64,000 bases of DNA from Candidatus Gastranaerophilales bacterium (GTDB lineage Bacteria; Cyanobacteriota; Vampirovibrionia; Gastranaerophilales; Gastranaerophilaceae). The DNA is taken from the NCBI GenBank assembly GCA_910586855.1, contig CAJUJH010000003.1, positions 156,492 to 220,491 of the forward strand. Direction: 5' to 3'. Below the pieces are notes generated by a model. It saw only the letters and a program-made list of their open reading frames with translations. It was not told the DNA's origin and did no database searches. Position numbers and translations under genes: made by a program. This document shows, piece by piece, positions 52,372-61,815 of the stretch. Numbering within the stretch: position 1 is the first letter of the stretch; the number at the start of each line of letters is the position of its first letter.

Positions 52372-54540
52372 TTAATTCTTAATATCAGGCTGATTCCAGA
52401 TTTTAAATATCCTAACCAAACTTGAATAATCATCTGTAAACAGCTTTAAGAATTTATCATCCTTAACCTCTTCAGAATAAACTACAGCAGACTCATCCTT
52501 TGCTGCTAATTGATACTTATAATTTTTAAAGCTCTTATAAAGCTTATTTTTTGGCATAAATACAACAAAATACTTGCTTTGATATTTATAATATCCTGTT
52601 TTATTTTTCTCAAGAGACGGCATATATTTTGATAAAAATAATATATTATCAAGTTTTTCTTCTATCATAAGCTTTTTTAGCGCCTTATCTATATTGAGAT
52701 ACCGGTTGCTTATATGGAAAAGAATTATACCATCATCTTTTGTGTGTTTTTTATAGATATCAAATGCCTCTTTTGTAATTAAATGTACAGGAACAGAATC
52801 TGAAGAAAAAGCATCAACCAAAAGTACATCAAACTTTTGCGGCTCGCTTTTTTCAAGTACAATCCTCGCATCTCCTAATTTAACATCAACCTTGCCCTTT
52901 GCATCTTTTAAATATGTAAAATCACTCTTTGCAGTCTCATACATTTTGGGGTCAATTTCATAAAAAGTCATCTTATCATTCTTATCTGCATACGCAGCTA
53001 CAGTTCCTGCTCCAAGCCCGATAACACCTATATTTAACGGTCTTTTTTTGATACTTTGATAATTTCTCATCCCCTCAACTGCATATGCAAACGCACTCAT
53101 ATTTGTAAAATAGGTCAAAGGTACATTTTCATAAGTTTTTGTTTTAGCATCATATATTTGAGCACCGTGAATTGTATTGCCGCTCTTTACTATTTTAATA
53201 TTTTGAGGATTATTTGTCTCAACAGTAATTGTCCCGTAAAAATTTCTGCTGTTTTTAGATATTGCCCCTTCTTCTTTGGAAAATACCGAAACATAGCTAA
53301 ATATTCCAATTGCAATGGTTAAAACGCCTGCAATTAAAAGCTTTACCCAGGATAACACTTTTAAGGGCTTATCTAAAAGTACATTTTGGATAAAAAGATA
53401 AAGCACAAAAGCATACATAATAATATTGATTAAAGGAAGTTCAGTGTAGCTGTTAAATATTATAGGAGCTATTATATTTACAAAAAATCCACCTAAAACC
53501 CCGCCAAATGCAATGGATAAATAAAATTCACTCAACTTTGCAGGATTTGGTCTTGTTTTGTATATTTCCCCGTTTACTATCATAAGAAATATAAAGAACA
53601 TACCTGCACTCATTAATACGGAAAGAACCGGGTGAGAGCTGAGCCCGTCTGATAAATTTCTTGAAAATATATTAATTAAGGCAACTATTGGCACCAAAGT
53701 AATAAGTAAATTCTTCTTATAAAATTTTTCAGAACCAAAACAAAGTACAAAAGTTAAAAGATAAAGACCTAAAAATAATGTCCAAAGCATTGGCATAGGG
53801 AGGATTTTTACCGTCACAAACGTGGTATACGAGGCAAGTAAAATAGTTCCTGCAGCACTTAATGCTACCCAGTATAAAAAACTTTTAACAGAAATTTTTG
53901 CATCAGTGTGTTCTACTTTTTCTTTTTCATCAGGGCTTTTAAAATACAAAACGGAAGCTGCAATGATTAACAACACCAATAATATAAAACCGTTTCTCCA
54001 AAGCCCAATAACAGAAGAGGTCGGCATAATAGGTTCATACATTAAAGGATATAAAAATAGAGCCAAAAATGAACCAATATTTGAGATTGAATATAAAATA
54101 TAAGGAGATTCACCTGTTTGCCTTGTATACCAATTTTGCATTGAAACACTCACTGTAGAAAGCACAAGCACAGGAAGCATTGCATATTTAAATAAAGAAG
54201 CAAAAAGAGAAATAAGAGGATTTGCCTTTTCTAATATAAGCCAGCTTCCAAATTCGGTAGGCATTTTAAAAAGAATAAGCGCCAAAATAAAAAGAACAGC
54301 ATAAATCGGAGCACATACTTTTGGTTTTAATTTATTCAAAAAATATGCAATCAAATATCCGCCAAATAACACAAATTGAAAAAATACAAGGCAGGATGTC
54401 CAAATATCAGCCCCGCCTCCGTATTGTGGTGTTAAAATTTTACCCGTTACAGGCTGAAACATAAAGGCTAAAAATGCTCCTAAAAATATTATGAGCGCAT
54501 ATAAAACTTTGCTTAAAACAAGCTTATTCTTTTTATCCAT
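52372..54540 (-). CDS. Membrane-fused spermidine synthase-like protein
   Basis: About 722 residues. The N-terminal ~430 residues form 10-13 membrane helices resembling a transporter module. A soluble spermidine-synthase-like Rossmann domain follows (VIGLGAGTVAAYADK as SAM/decarboxy-SAM loop; TFYEIDPKM; GDARIVLEK; VLLVDAFSSDSVPVHLI). Members are often annotated as fused MFS/spermidine synthase, but real activity is mostly untested. I start at the ATG at 54540 because GGGAG lies just upstream; a TTG at 54552 includes that site. Confidence 0.85.
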   Translation of the reverse strand: MDKKNKLVLSKVLYALIIFLGAFLAFMFQPVTGKILTPQYGGGADIWTSCLVFFQFVLFGGYLIAYFLNKLKPKVCAPIYAVLFILALILFKMPTEFGSWLILEKANPLISLFASLFKYAMLPVLVLSTVSVSMQNWYTRQTGESPYILYSISNIGSFLALFLYPLMYEPIMPTSSVIGLWRNGFILLVLLIIAASVLYFKSPDEKEKVEHTDAKISVKSFLYWVALSAAGTILLASYTTFVTVKILPMPMLWTLFLGLYLLTFVLCFGSEKFYKKNLLITLVPIVALINIFSRNLSDGLSSHPVLSVLMSAGMFFIFLMIVNGEIYKTRPNPAKLSEFYLSIAFGGVLGGFFVNIIAPIIFNSYTELPLINIIMYAFVLYLFIQNVLLDKPLKVLSWVKLLIAGVLTIAIGIFSYVSVFSKEEGAISKNSRNFYGTITVETNNPQNIKIVKSGNTIHGAQIYDAKTKTYENVPLTYFTNMSAFAYAVEGMRNYQSIKKRPLNIGVIGLGAGTVAAYADKNDKMTFYEIDPKMYETAKSDFTYLKDAKGKVDVKLGDARIVLEKSEPQKFDVLLVDAFSSDSVPVHLITKEAFDIYKKHTKDDGIILFHISNRYLNIDKALKKLMIEEKLDNILFLSKYMPSLEKNKTGYYKYQSKYFVVFMPKNKLYKSFKNYKYQLAAKDESAVVYSEEVKDDKFLKLFTDDYSSLVRIFKIWNQPDIKN

Positions 54541-54603
54541 GAAAACTCCCAAAATTATCCTTAAAACAAAGTATACTAAAGGACACTATTTTGAACAAAT
54601 AAT

Positions 54604-54632
54604 TTGCAGTTCTTTACCTTTAAATGTATAAT
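54604..54632 (+). promoter_or_regulatory. metG promoter implying a leaderless message
   Basis: TTGCAG (54604-54609), 17-base spacer, perfect TATAAT (54627-54632). The predicted transcription start falls at about 54639, on the first base of an in-frame ATGATG. Confidence 0.65.
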
Positions 54633-54638
54633 CAATTT

Positions 54639-56198
54639 ATGATGGAAAATTTTTATATTACAACAGCTATTGATTATGTAAATGGCGCGCCGCACATAGG
54701 GCACGCATATGAGAAAATATACACTGATATTTTATTCAGACATTTTAAAAAACGTATAAACAATTGTTATTTTTTAACAGGAACAGACGAGCACGGTATT
54801 AAAATACAAAAAACCGCAAAAGCAGCGGGCATTACCCCAAAAGAGCTTTGCGACATAAATGCAGCCCAATTTAAAGAAGCCTGGAAACTTTTAGATATTG
54901 ATTATTCAAAATTCATAAGAACAACTGATGATTATCACCAAAAAACCGTTCAGGATATTTTTGAAAAGCTTCTTGAAAAAGGTGATATCTATAAACACAG
55001 CTACACAGGGCTTTATTGTGCAGGATGTGAAACATTTTTAAACCCAAAAGACCTTGATGAAGAAGGCAATTGCCCAATTCACGGTAAAAAACCGGAAACT
55101 GTATCTGAAGAAAATTATTTCTTTAAACTAACCAAATATAAAGAAAGAATAATTGAACATATTAAAAATAACCCCGGTTTTATTCTGCCTGAGTTTAGAG
55201 CAAATGAAGTTTTAAACCAGCTTGATGGCATTGAAGATATCTCTGTTTCCCGCGCAAAATCCAGTGTAGAGTGGGGAATTGAGGTAAAATCAGACCCAAG
55301 TCAGGTAATTTATGTTTGGATTGATGCCCTATCAAACTATATTACAGGCTTAGGCTATAGTGTTGATGGAAATCATAGCGAAGAATTTAAAAAATTCTGG
55401 CCTGCAAATTTCCACATCATAGGAAAAGATATTTTAAAATTCCATTCTATTTATTGGATTGCAATCCTTATGGCACTTGATATTGAGCTCCCAAAATCAA
55501 TTTATGCCCATGGCTGGATTACAATTGATAAAAATAAAATGTCAAAATCAATCGGGAATGTTATATCTCCAAAAACCGTTATGGAAGAATACAGCCTTGA
55601 AATCCCAGATGCCTTAAGATACTTTATGGCAACAGCTGCTGCAAACGGCAAAGACGGCAACTATTCAGATGTTGATTTTAAAGAAAAGGTAAATGCAGAT
55701 TTAGCAAATAATATGGGAAACCTTTTAAACCGTACATTAAATATGCTTGTTAAATATTTTGACGGTGAAATTAAAGAAGAATTTATCACGGATAATGAAC
55801 TCAATAAAAAAGCTCAAAATGTTTTGACTGAAGTTGAAAATTTATTTGATAAATGCGACATTTCTGCCGCTGCAAACTGTATCATAGGGCTTGTAGATGA
55901 AGCTAATAAATATGTAAACGATACCGCTCCTTGGTCTCTTGCAAAAGAAGGCAAAATGGATGAGTGCGGCAAAGTTTTATACAATGTTTTAAATTTAATG
56001 GTAAAAATTGCTCTTTTAATTGAGCCATATTGCCCTAATATAGCTCAATTTATGGCAAACCAGCTAAAGTTTGACATAAATTTAAAATATACTGAAATAA
56101 TGCCGAATATGATTAAATCAGGTAAACTCATAACCAAGGATGAAATAATCCCGGTATTTTTACGTTTGGACAGCGAATTTGCCACCAATAAAAAATAA
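54639..56198 (+). CDS. metG: Methionyl-tRNA synthetase
   Basis: 519 residues from this ATG. HIGH motif in NGAPHIGHAYE, KMSKS motif in KMSKSIGN, and a zinc-knuckle segment GLYCAGCETF with a second pair CPIHGKK. The C-terminal tRNA-binding/dimerisation extension seen in longer MetRS is absent. No Shine-Dalgarno exists, and the promoter places the first base of the message at ATGATG (54639/54642), so translation is probably leaderless; an ATG at 54624 lies inside the promoter. Confidence 0.93.
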   Translation: MMENFYITTAIDYVNGAPHIGHAYEKIYTDILFRHFKKRINNCYFLTGTDEHGIKIQKTAKAAGITPKELCDINAAQFKEAWKLLDIDYSKFIRTTDDYHQKTVQDIFEKLLEKGDIYKHSYTGLYCAGCETFLNPKDLDEEGNCPIHGKKPETVSEENYFFKLTKYKERIIEHIKNNPGFILPEFRANEVLNQLDGIEDISVSRAKSSVEWGIEVKSDPSQVIYVWIDALSNYITGLGYSVDGNHSEEFKKFWPANFHIIGKDILKFHSIYWIAILMALDIELPKSIYAHGWITIDKNKMSKSIGNVISPKTVMEEYSLEIPDALRYFMATAAANGKDGNYSDVDFKEKVNADLANNMGNLLNRTLNMLVKYFDGEIKEEFITDNELNKKAQNVLTEVENLFDKCDISAAANCIIGLVDEANKYVNDTAPWSLAKEGKMDECGKVLYNVLNLMVKIALLIEPYCPNIAQFMANQLKFDINLKYTEIMPNMIKSGKLITKDEIIPVFLRLDSEFATNKK

Positions 56199-56221
56199 GA
56201 CAGTTTCAAAGAGTTAATTGA

Positions 56222-56437
56222 TTAATCGAACAATTTCTTTAAATCAATTTCAAGTATTTGTGCAATTTTAATTATTCTTTTTATGCTGGGCACTCTTTCT
56301 GCTCTTTCTACGTGCCCTACAAATTTATCATTTGCACAAATTAGTTCCGACAGTTTCTCCTGAGTTAATCCTTTTTGCAATCTGTATTTCCGTATATTTT
56401 TTCCTATGTTAAGATATACAGTTTTATCTTGTTGCAT
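56222..56437 (-). CDS. Small XRE-family DNA-binding protein
   Basis: 71 residues: IGKNIRKYRLQKGLTQEKLS followed by the recognition helix region ICANDKFVGHVERAERVPSI. Stand-alone Cro-like regulator. Its start region overlaps a divergent promoter for a small RNA candidate, a geometry that would let it repress that RNA and itself. Confidence 0.8.
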   Translation of the reverse strand: MQQDKTVYLNIGKNIRKYRLQKGLTQEKLSELICANDKFVGHVERAERVPSIKRIIKIAQILEIDLKKLFD

Positions 56438-56460
56438 AAAATAAGATTATATATTATACT
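56432..56460 (+). promoter_or_regulatory. Promoter of a small RNA candidate
   Basis: TTGCAT (56432-56437), 17-base spacer, TATACT (56455-56460), overlapping the start codon region of the divergent XRE gene. Confidence 0.55.
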
Positions 56461-56466
56461 TAGTAA

Positions 56467-56570
56467 GCAACACTGCTAAATAAGCACTATTGCCATATAA
56501 AAAGAATTTTATCAAAGTTTCAAACTAAATATAATTCAGCGCGGGCGTTTTTCGTATCGCCCGTTTTTTT
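56467..56570 (+). ncRNA. Candidate ~104-nt small RNA
   Basis: Defined by the promoter at 56432-56460 and the strong terminator at 56542-56570, with no gene between. There is no ATG-initiated frame with a ribosome binding site inside. metG ends ~270 bases earlier and the XRE gene is on the other strand, so the terminator needs some such transcript. A second TATAAT at about 56530 lies too close to the terminator to matter. Function unknown. Confidence 0.45.
56542..56570 (+). terminator. Strong intrinsic terminator
   Basis: CGGGCG (56542-56547) pairs with CGCCCG (56558-56563) and seven T follow. The T-run is on the plus strand only. Confidence 0.85.
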
Positions 56571-56615
56571 ATTTTTAAAAAACTTAAGCTCTAAAAACCC
56601 CATCCATAAACACTA

Positions 56616-56645
56616 TTGTCTAAAAACCTTATAAAATGCTATAAT
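56616..56645 (+). promoter_or_regulatory. Promoter of the sigF-pilD operon
   Basis: TTGTCT (56616-56621), 18-base spacer, TATAAT (56640-56645), 33 bases before the sigF start. Confidence 0.6.
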
Positions 56646-56678
56646 TCTAATTAAAGAGAGAATTAATCGGTAAGTTTA

Positions 56679-57482
56679 ATGCAGGAAGAGAATTTTAATT
56701 CTGATACCATTGAAGAGGTCAACTCTTGGCTAATAGAATATAAAAACACCCAAAATGAAGCTACAAAAAAAAGATTGAAAGATTTAATTGTGCTATCTTT
56801 TATGCCGCTTGTAAAAAGAGTGGCAAGAGGTTTTGCAAGACGCTCAACCGACCCTGTCGAAGATATAACACAAGTTGGCTCAATGGGGTTGATTAAAGCT
56901 ATTGACCTTTTTAATCCCTCAATAAGTTCAAACTTTAAAACTTATGCAACATATCTAATCACAGGTGAAATTAGACATTATCTTAGAGATAAATCTACCA
57001 TAATAAGAGCACCGAGGGAAATCAAAGAACTATCTTACCGTGTACATAAATTAACCTTGGAGTTGACTGAAAAATTCGGAACACAGCCGACAGATGAGCA
57101 GATAGCCCAAGCACTTTCTATGCCTACAAAAAAAATTGAAGAAGTGATAGAGCTTGAACGCCGCACTACAACTGTTTCAATTGACCAAATCATAGGTTCT
57201 GAAGAAAACGGGCAAACTCCTTTAATGGATAAAATTGCAGATGAAAAAGATAAAAGCCTCGTAGCTTCATTTGAAAATAAAATGATTCTGGAAGATGCAA
57301 TTAAACAGCTTCCTGTTGATGACCAAAAAATCATCACAATGAACTTCTTTGAAGGTTTAAATCAAAGAGAAATATCTGAAAAACTGAATATTTCTCAAAT
57401 GCAGGTATCAAGAAAATTAAAAAAAACGTTAAATACGCTCTTTGAAGTTATCACAAAAAAAGGTGTTACCCGCTATGATTGA
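56679..57482 (+). CDS. sigF: Group 3 (SigF/SigB-like) RNA polymerase sigma factor
   Basis: 267 residues with regions 2, 3 and 4. Region 2: VARGFARRSTDPVEDITQVG and SSNFKTYATYLITGEIRHYLRD. Region 3: EIKELSYRVHKLTLEL. Region 4: helix-turn-helix LNQREISEKLNISQMQVSRKL. It resembles SigF/SigB/SpoIIAC-type alternative sigma factors rather than RpoD. In Synechocystis SigF is needed for type IV pilus formation; here the gene overlaps the prepilin peptidase gene by eight bases, which fits a pilus regulon. No anti-sigma gene is adjacent. Confidence 0.88.
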   Translation: MQEENFNSDTIEEVNSWLIEYKNTQNEATKKRLKDLIVLSFMPLVKRVARGFARRSTDPVEDITQVGSMGLIKAIDLFNPSISSNFKTYATYLITGEIRHYLRDKSTIIRAPREIKELSYRVHKLTLELTEKFGTQPTDEQIAQALSMPTKKIEEVIELERRTTTVSIDQIIGSEENGQTPLMDKIADEKDKSLVASFENKMILEDAIKQLPVDDQKIITMNFFEGLNQREISEKLNISQMQVSRKLKKTLNTLFEVITKKGVTRYD

Positions 57483-58455
57483 TTTAAACACGCTAATATC
57501 AATTTTCGTATTTTTAATAGGAGCCTGCATCGGCAGTTTTCTAAATGTCGTGGCATTAAGAGGATTATCAGGTGAAAGCATTGTTTTTCCGCCGTCCAAA
57601 TGCCCTAAATGCAATAATAAACTAAACTGGTACACAAATATTCCAATTATTTCATACTGTTTTTTAAGAGGAAAATGCCAATTTTGCAAAGAACACATTT
57701 CAATTCAATACCCTGTTGTTGAAGCACTAAATGCCGTTCTTTATCTTGCCTGCTTTTTGACATTCGGCTACAGCTTAAAAACTTTATTTTTGTTCCCGCT
57801 GATTTCATTATTTATAGCAATTGCAATCACAGATTTTAAAGAAAGTGTTGTTTTAGATATTCACACCTACATAATAATGGGTTTGGGGCTGATATACAGC
57901 CTAATCCCCGGAGCTGAAATAAACTTTGTTACAAGTTTACTTGGTATTTTAGCAGGATTTTTAATTTTTGAAGCCCTTGCGCGTGCAGGATATATATTTG
58001 CAGGCACACGCGCCTTTGGTGAAGGCGATACTCTTATTGCAATGGGCATTGGGGCGTTTTTTGGCTGGAAACCTTTAATGGCAGTTATCTTCATAAGTGT
58101 CATTATACAAGCCTTAATGACAATACCTGTTCTTTTAAACAAATCTCTTAAAAATAAGAATTATAAAGAATCTTTTGCATACTGCGCACTTATTTTATGC
58201 GTAGTTTTAGTATATTTATTCAAAAAATTCAATCTCTATGAAAACTTTACCCTTATTTTGGTACTGCTTTTAATGGTATGTGCCGTTCTTCTTTGGGCGT
58301 TATTTATTATTCTGGGCGATATAAGAAATAAAAAAGAAACAGATGATTTTCTATACTTGCCCTTTGGTCCTGCATTAGTTATATCAGGACTTATTATGGC
58401 ATTTTATCAACCGCAGATGACAAATTTCTTTTATAGTTTAATAAACATTCAATAA
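57475..58455 (+). CDS. pilD: Type IV prepilin peptidase
   Basis: 326 residues from ATG 57475. Membrane aspartyl protease that cleaves prepilin leaders and N-methylates the new N terminus. The zinc-binding loop has Cys43/46 (CPKC) and Cys68/71 (CQFC). The catalytic aspartates are Asp120 (ITDFKESVV) and Asp185 in GEGDTLIAMGIG, the equivalent of GxGDxKL. About eight membrane helices. It overlaps sigF (ATGATTGA), so translation is coupled. Its likely substrates include the two giant prepilin-like proteins in this window. Confidence 0.92.
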   Translation: MIDLNTLISIFVFLIGACIGSFLNVVALRGLSGESIVFPPSKCPKCNNKLNWYTNIPIISYCFLRGKCQFCKEHISIQYPVVEALNAVLYLACFLTFGYSLKTLFLFPLISLFIAIAITDFKESVVLDIHTYIIMGLGLIYSLIPGAEINFVTSLLGILAGFLIFEALARAGYIFAGTRAFGEGDTLIAMGIGAFFGWKPLMAVIFISVIIQALMTIPVLLNKSLKNKNYKESFAYCALILCVVLVYLFKKFNLYENFTLILVLLLMVCAVLLWALFIILGDIRNKKETDDFLYLPFGPALVISGLIMAFYQPQMTNFFYSLINIQ

Positions 58456-58557
58456 TCTATTAAGTTTTATTACAAAAATCATCTTCGCTGCAATTTTCTA
58501 TCTTATATATACTTTATATAAATAGGAGATACGAGTATATAAAGAGGATAATTCAGC

Positions 58558-58956
58558 ATGTTAAATGCAACATCAAGCACCCAAAACGATAAAACGGGTA
58601 ATGGTCGCTATACACCTCTTAGAAAAAAAGGTAAAGGCGAAAAAAAGGTCGGTCATTTTGATTGTACAGATTTAATGGGAACATTAAATGCCATTGATGA
58701 CAAAAATATACGAACCGTCTTTAAACAAGCAAAAGACCCGGTAGAACTGGCGTTTGACCATATAAACAAGCAGTCGCTTAAAAAAGTTGCAACGGATGCC
58801 ATTAAAGATGGTGTAAGTGATATAAAGATGGGCTTTGAAGATTTTAAAGAAACAGCAACAGATTTTGAATCACTCAAAGATTCTTTCGCTGATTTCTTTG
58901 GTTTCGTTGGCAGAATTTTCACATCAAACGAAGAATTTGTCCCTGAGGTTGTATAA
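58558..58956 (+). CDS. Orphan soluble protein
   Basis: 132 residues. Basic, probably disordered N terminus (TPLRKKGKGEKKVG), then a helical region (KQAKDPVELAFDHINKQSLK, KDGVSDIKMGFEDFKETATDFESLKDSFADFF) and an acidic end. No family recognised. AGAGGATAATTC lies before the ATG. It follows pilD by ~100 bases and ends before a terminator shared with fusA. Confidence 0.5.
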   Translation: MLNATSSTQNDKTGNGRYTPLRKKGKGEKKVGHFDCTDLMGTLNAIDDKNIRTVFKQAKDPVELAFDHINKQSLKKVATDAIKDGVSDIKMGFEDFKETATDFESLKDSFADFFGFVGRIFTSNEEFVPEVV

Positions 58957-59062
58957 AACACCCCTTTTAAGCAATATTTAAATTTCATACTAAAAGCAGG
59001 TAATATTAAAATAATTAAAATATCTGCCTTAAAAGATAAATTGGCATAAGGTTATAATTTAA

Positions 59063-59100
59063 AAAACAGACTTCCTTTTTAAAAGTTGGAAGTCTGTTTT
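59063..59100. terminator. Bidirectional terminator downstream of fusA
   Basis: AAAACAGACTTCC (59063-59075) pairs with GGAAGTCTGTTTT (59088-59100). A-run and T-run flank the stem, so it works for fusA and for the plus-strand orphan gene. Confidence 0.88.
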
Positions 59101-59156
59101 GATGTTTAAATTATTAAAGCAATTATCTGCCTGAAATAAAGCTTCTAGACAAACAT

Positions 59157-61244
59157 TTAAGCGCTAGCGCCTGCTTTTGCAACGATTTCAGATTCAACAT
59201 TTGATGGAACTTGTTCATATTTAGCAAATTCCATAGAGAATGTGCCTCTACCTTGAGTATTAGAACGTAAATCTGTTGCATAACCAAACATATTAGCTAA
59301 AGGTACAATCGCTCTTACAATAACGTTTCCTGTATTTCCTTGCGGCTCTTGGCCTTCAATACGTCCACGACGTCTTGAAATATCACCGATAATTGTACCT
59401 GTAAATTCATCAGGAATTTCAATTTCAACCTTCATCATAGGCTCTAAAATACAAGGTCTTGCTTTTTTGCAGCCATCTTTAATAGCCATAGAACCTGCAA
59501 TTTTAAACGCCATTTCAGAAGAGTCAACTTCGTGGTAAGAACCATCATAAAGTTCAACCTTAACGTCAATCATCGGGAAGCCTGCCATAATGCCACCTTC
59601 AAGAGCTTCTTCCATACCTTTTCTGGCCGGTTCAATATATTCTCTTGGAATTGCACCGCCGACAATTTTGTTTTCAAATACAAATCCTGCATTTTCTTCA
59701 GCCGGTGAAATTCTAACTTTAACGTGTCCGTATTGACCCTTACCGCCTGACTGACGGATAAATTTAGAATCCTGATCAGCTGTGCCTCTGATTGTTTCAC
59801 GGTAAGCAACCTGTGGTTTACCAACATTTGCTTCCACTTTAAATTCACGAAGCATACGGTCTACAATAATATCAAGGTGAAGCTCACCCATACCGGAAAT
59901 GATTGTTTGTCCGGTTTCTGTATCAGTTTTAACCTGGAATGACGGATCCTCTTCAGCAAGTTTTTGAAGAGCAATACCCATTTTATCTTGGTCAGCTTTT
60001 GTTTTAGGTTCAATAGCAACTGAAATTACAGGGGTCGGGAAGCTCATTCTCTCTAAGATAATAGGTGATTTTTCATCACATAAAGTATCACCAGTTGTTG
60101 TATCTTTTAAACCAACAGCAGCACAGATATCACCTGCACAAACTTCTGAAATTTCATTTCTTTGGTCAGCATACATTTGAACCAATCTTGAAATACGTTC
60201 TTTTTTGCCGTTTGTAGAGTTTAATACGTAAGAACCTGAGGTTAACTTACCTGAATAAACTCTCATAAATGTTAAACGTCCTACAAACGGGTCTGTCATA
60301 ACTTTAAATGCTAAAGCTGCAAACGGTTCATCATCTGAAGAATGGCGTTCTGTTTTTGTACCGTCTTCAAGTTCACCTTCAATAGCTTTAACATCCAATG
60401 GAGAAGGCATTAATTCAACAATTGAATCTAACAATAATTGAACACCTTTGTTTTTAAATGCCGTACCGCAGGTAACAGGAACGATTTTGTTGTTGCAAAC
60501 TGCTTTGCGAAGTCCGGCTTTTAATTCTTCAACCGTGATAGATTCAGGGTCTTCAAAGAATTTTTCCATTAAAGCATCGTCTTCTGCAGCAATTGCTTCA
60601 ACAAGTTCATCTCTGTATCTTTTAGCTTCTTCAAGCATATCTGCAGGGATATCTTCTTCTTTAATATCTGTACCAAGGTCGTTTGTATAAATTTCAGCTT
60701 TCATTGTAAATAAATCAATTAAGCCTGTGAATTTATCTTCTGCACCAATTGGAAGTCTGATAGGAAATGCAGGAGCACCTAATCTGTTTTTGATTTGGTC
60801 TACAACTCTGTAGAAATCTGCACCTGTTCTGTCCATTTTATTAACAAATACCATCCTTGGAACTTCGTATCTGTTAGCCTGTCTCCAAACTGTTTCAGAT
60901 TGTGATTGAACACCGCCTACTGCACAAAATACAGCAACAACACCATCCAATACACGAAGAGAACGTTCAACTTCAATAGTAAAGTCAACGTGCCCGGGGG
61001 TATCAATTACGTTAATTTGGTGTCCTTTCCATTCAGCAGTAACGGCAGCTGATTGAATTGTAATACCTCTTTCTCTTTCCTGGTCCATAAAGTCTGTTAC
61101 AGCAGCACCATCATGTACTTCACCGATTTTATGGGTTTTACCTGTATAGAACAAGATACGTTCTGTGGTTGTAGTTTTGCCGGCATCAATATGAGCAGCA
61201 ATACCAATGTTTCTTATCTTTTCCAAAGGTGTCTTTCTTGCCAT
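59157..61244 (-). CDS. fusA: Translation elongation factor G
   Basis: 695 residues; the GTPase that moves tRNAs and mRNA through the ribosome. G1 AHIDAGKTTT, G3 DTPGHVDF and G4 NKMD are intact, followed by domain II, domain III, domain IV (YGHVKVRISP region) and domain V. Full canonical length. AAGAAAAGGA precedes the ATG. It stands alone here rather than in the str operon with rpsL, rpsG and tuf. Confidence 0.95.
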   Translation of the reverse strand: MARKTPLEKIRNIGIAAHIDAGKTTTTERILFYTGKTHKIGEVHDGAAVTDFMDQERERGITIQSAAVTAEWKGHQINVIDTPGHVDFTIEVERSLRVLDGVVAVFCAVGGVQSQSETVWRQANRYEVPRMVFVNKMDRTGADFYRVVDQIKNRLGAPAFPIRLPIGAEDKFTGLIDLFTMKAEIYTNDLGTDIKEEDIPADMLEEAKRYRDELVEAIAAEDDALMEKFFEDPESITVEELKAGLRKAVCNNKIVPVTCGTAFKNKGVQLLLDSIVELMPSPLDVKAIEGELEDGTKTERHSSDDEPFAALAFKVMTDPFVGRLTFMRVYSGKLTSGSYVLNSTNGKKERISRLVQMYADQRNEISEVCAGDICAAVGLKDTTTGDTLCDEKSPIILERMSFPTPVISVAIEPKTKADQDKMGIALQKLAEEDPSFQVKTDTETGQTIISGMGELHLDIIVDRMLREFKVEANVGKPQVAYRETIRGTADQDSKFIRQSGGKGQYGHVKVRISPAEENAGFVFENKIVGGAIPREYIEPARKGMEEALEGGIMAGFPMIDVKVELYDGSYHEVDSSEMAFKIAGSMAIKDGCKKARPCILEPMMKVEIEIPDEFTGTIIGDISRRRGRIEGQEPQGNTGNVIVRAIVPLANMFGYATDLRSNTQGRGTFSMEFAKYEQVPSNVESEIVAKAGASA

Positions 61245-61466
61245 GGCTTATTTTCCTTTTCTTAAATAAAAATAATACTTATCTTATTTCTATTCTCACA
61301 TAAAAATACTTGTTGGCAAGGACTTTCAAAGGAAAGGAAAAACCACTCGCTGTTGTATAACATTTAAAACAAAACCCGATACCTAATTTTATAATTCAAA
61401 TTTCAAGCTTGATTTCAGCACCCATTAATTCAACAATCGTATCTTTTAAAAATCATAATATTAGAT

Positions 61467-61673
61467 TCAATCAAATTTCAATCCTATTTTTGCATTCGCA
61501 ATCTGTGCTATCAGGTCCGCCTCCTCAAATTTCAAACTCTTTCGGCGTACTCTTGCATACAAAGATTGTCTTGAATATTTTTTACCGGTTTTTTGTGTTA
61601 ATAATTCAGCAATTTGAGCATAAGTTAATCCGGTTTGCGCCTGAATATGTTTGATAAATTGATTTGCATCCAT
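61467..61673 (-). CDS. Small helix-turn-helix protein
   Basis: 68 residues: QTGLTYAQIAELLTQKTGKK as the first part of the helix-turn-helix and SRQSLYARVRRKSLKFEEA as the recognition helix region. A stand-alone DNA-binding protein, divergent from the second glycine-rich prepilin gene. Two palindromes lie between the genes and are likely operators. The arrangement parallels the RHH gene next to the first prepilin gene. Confidence 0.65.
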   Translation of the reverse strand: MDANQFIKHIQAQTGLTYAQIAELLTQKTGKKYSRQSLYARVRRKSLKFEEADLIAQIANAKIGLKFD

Positions 61674-61714
61674 ACTTAGAATTTTAAAATCTTATTGACT
61701 TATGTACAAATACG

Positions 61715-61754
61715 TATACAATATTGTATATATTTATATACATATATGTATATA
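61715..61754. promoter_or_regulatory. Two palindromes, candidate operator
   Basis: A 16-base palindrome TATACAATATTGTATA (61715-61730) and a 20-base palindrome centred at 61744-61745 (61735-61754, TATATACA half) lie 4 bases apart, midway between the HTH gene and the prepilin gene. The spacing of about two helical turns suits two bound dimers. Confidence 0.5.
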
Positions 61755-61815
61755 AGTCAGATTATCAAAAACCTGAATTAGCCATTTCGGTAATATTTTA
61801 AAAAAAGGAATAAAA

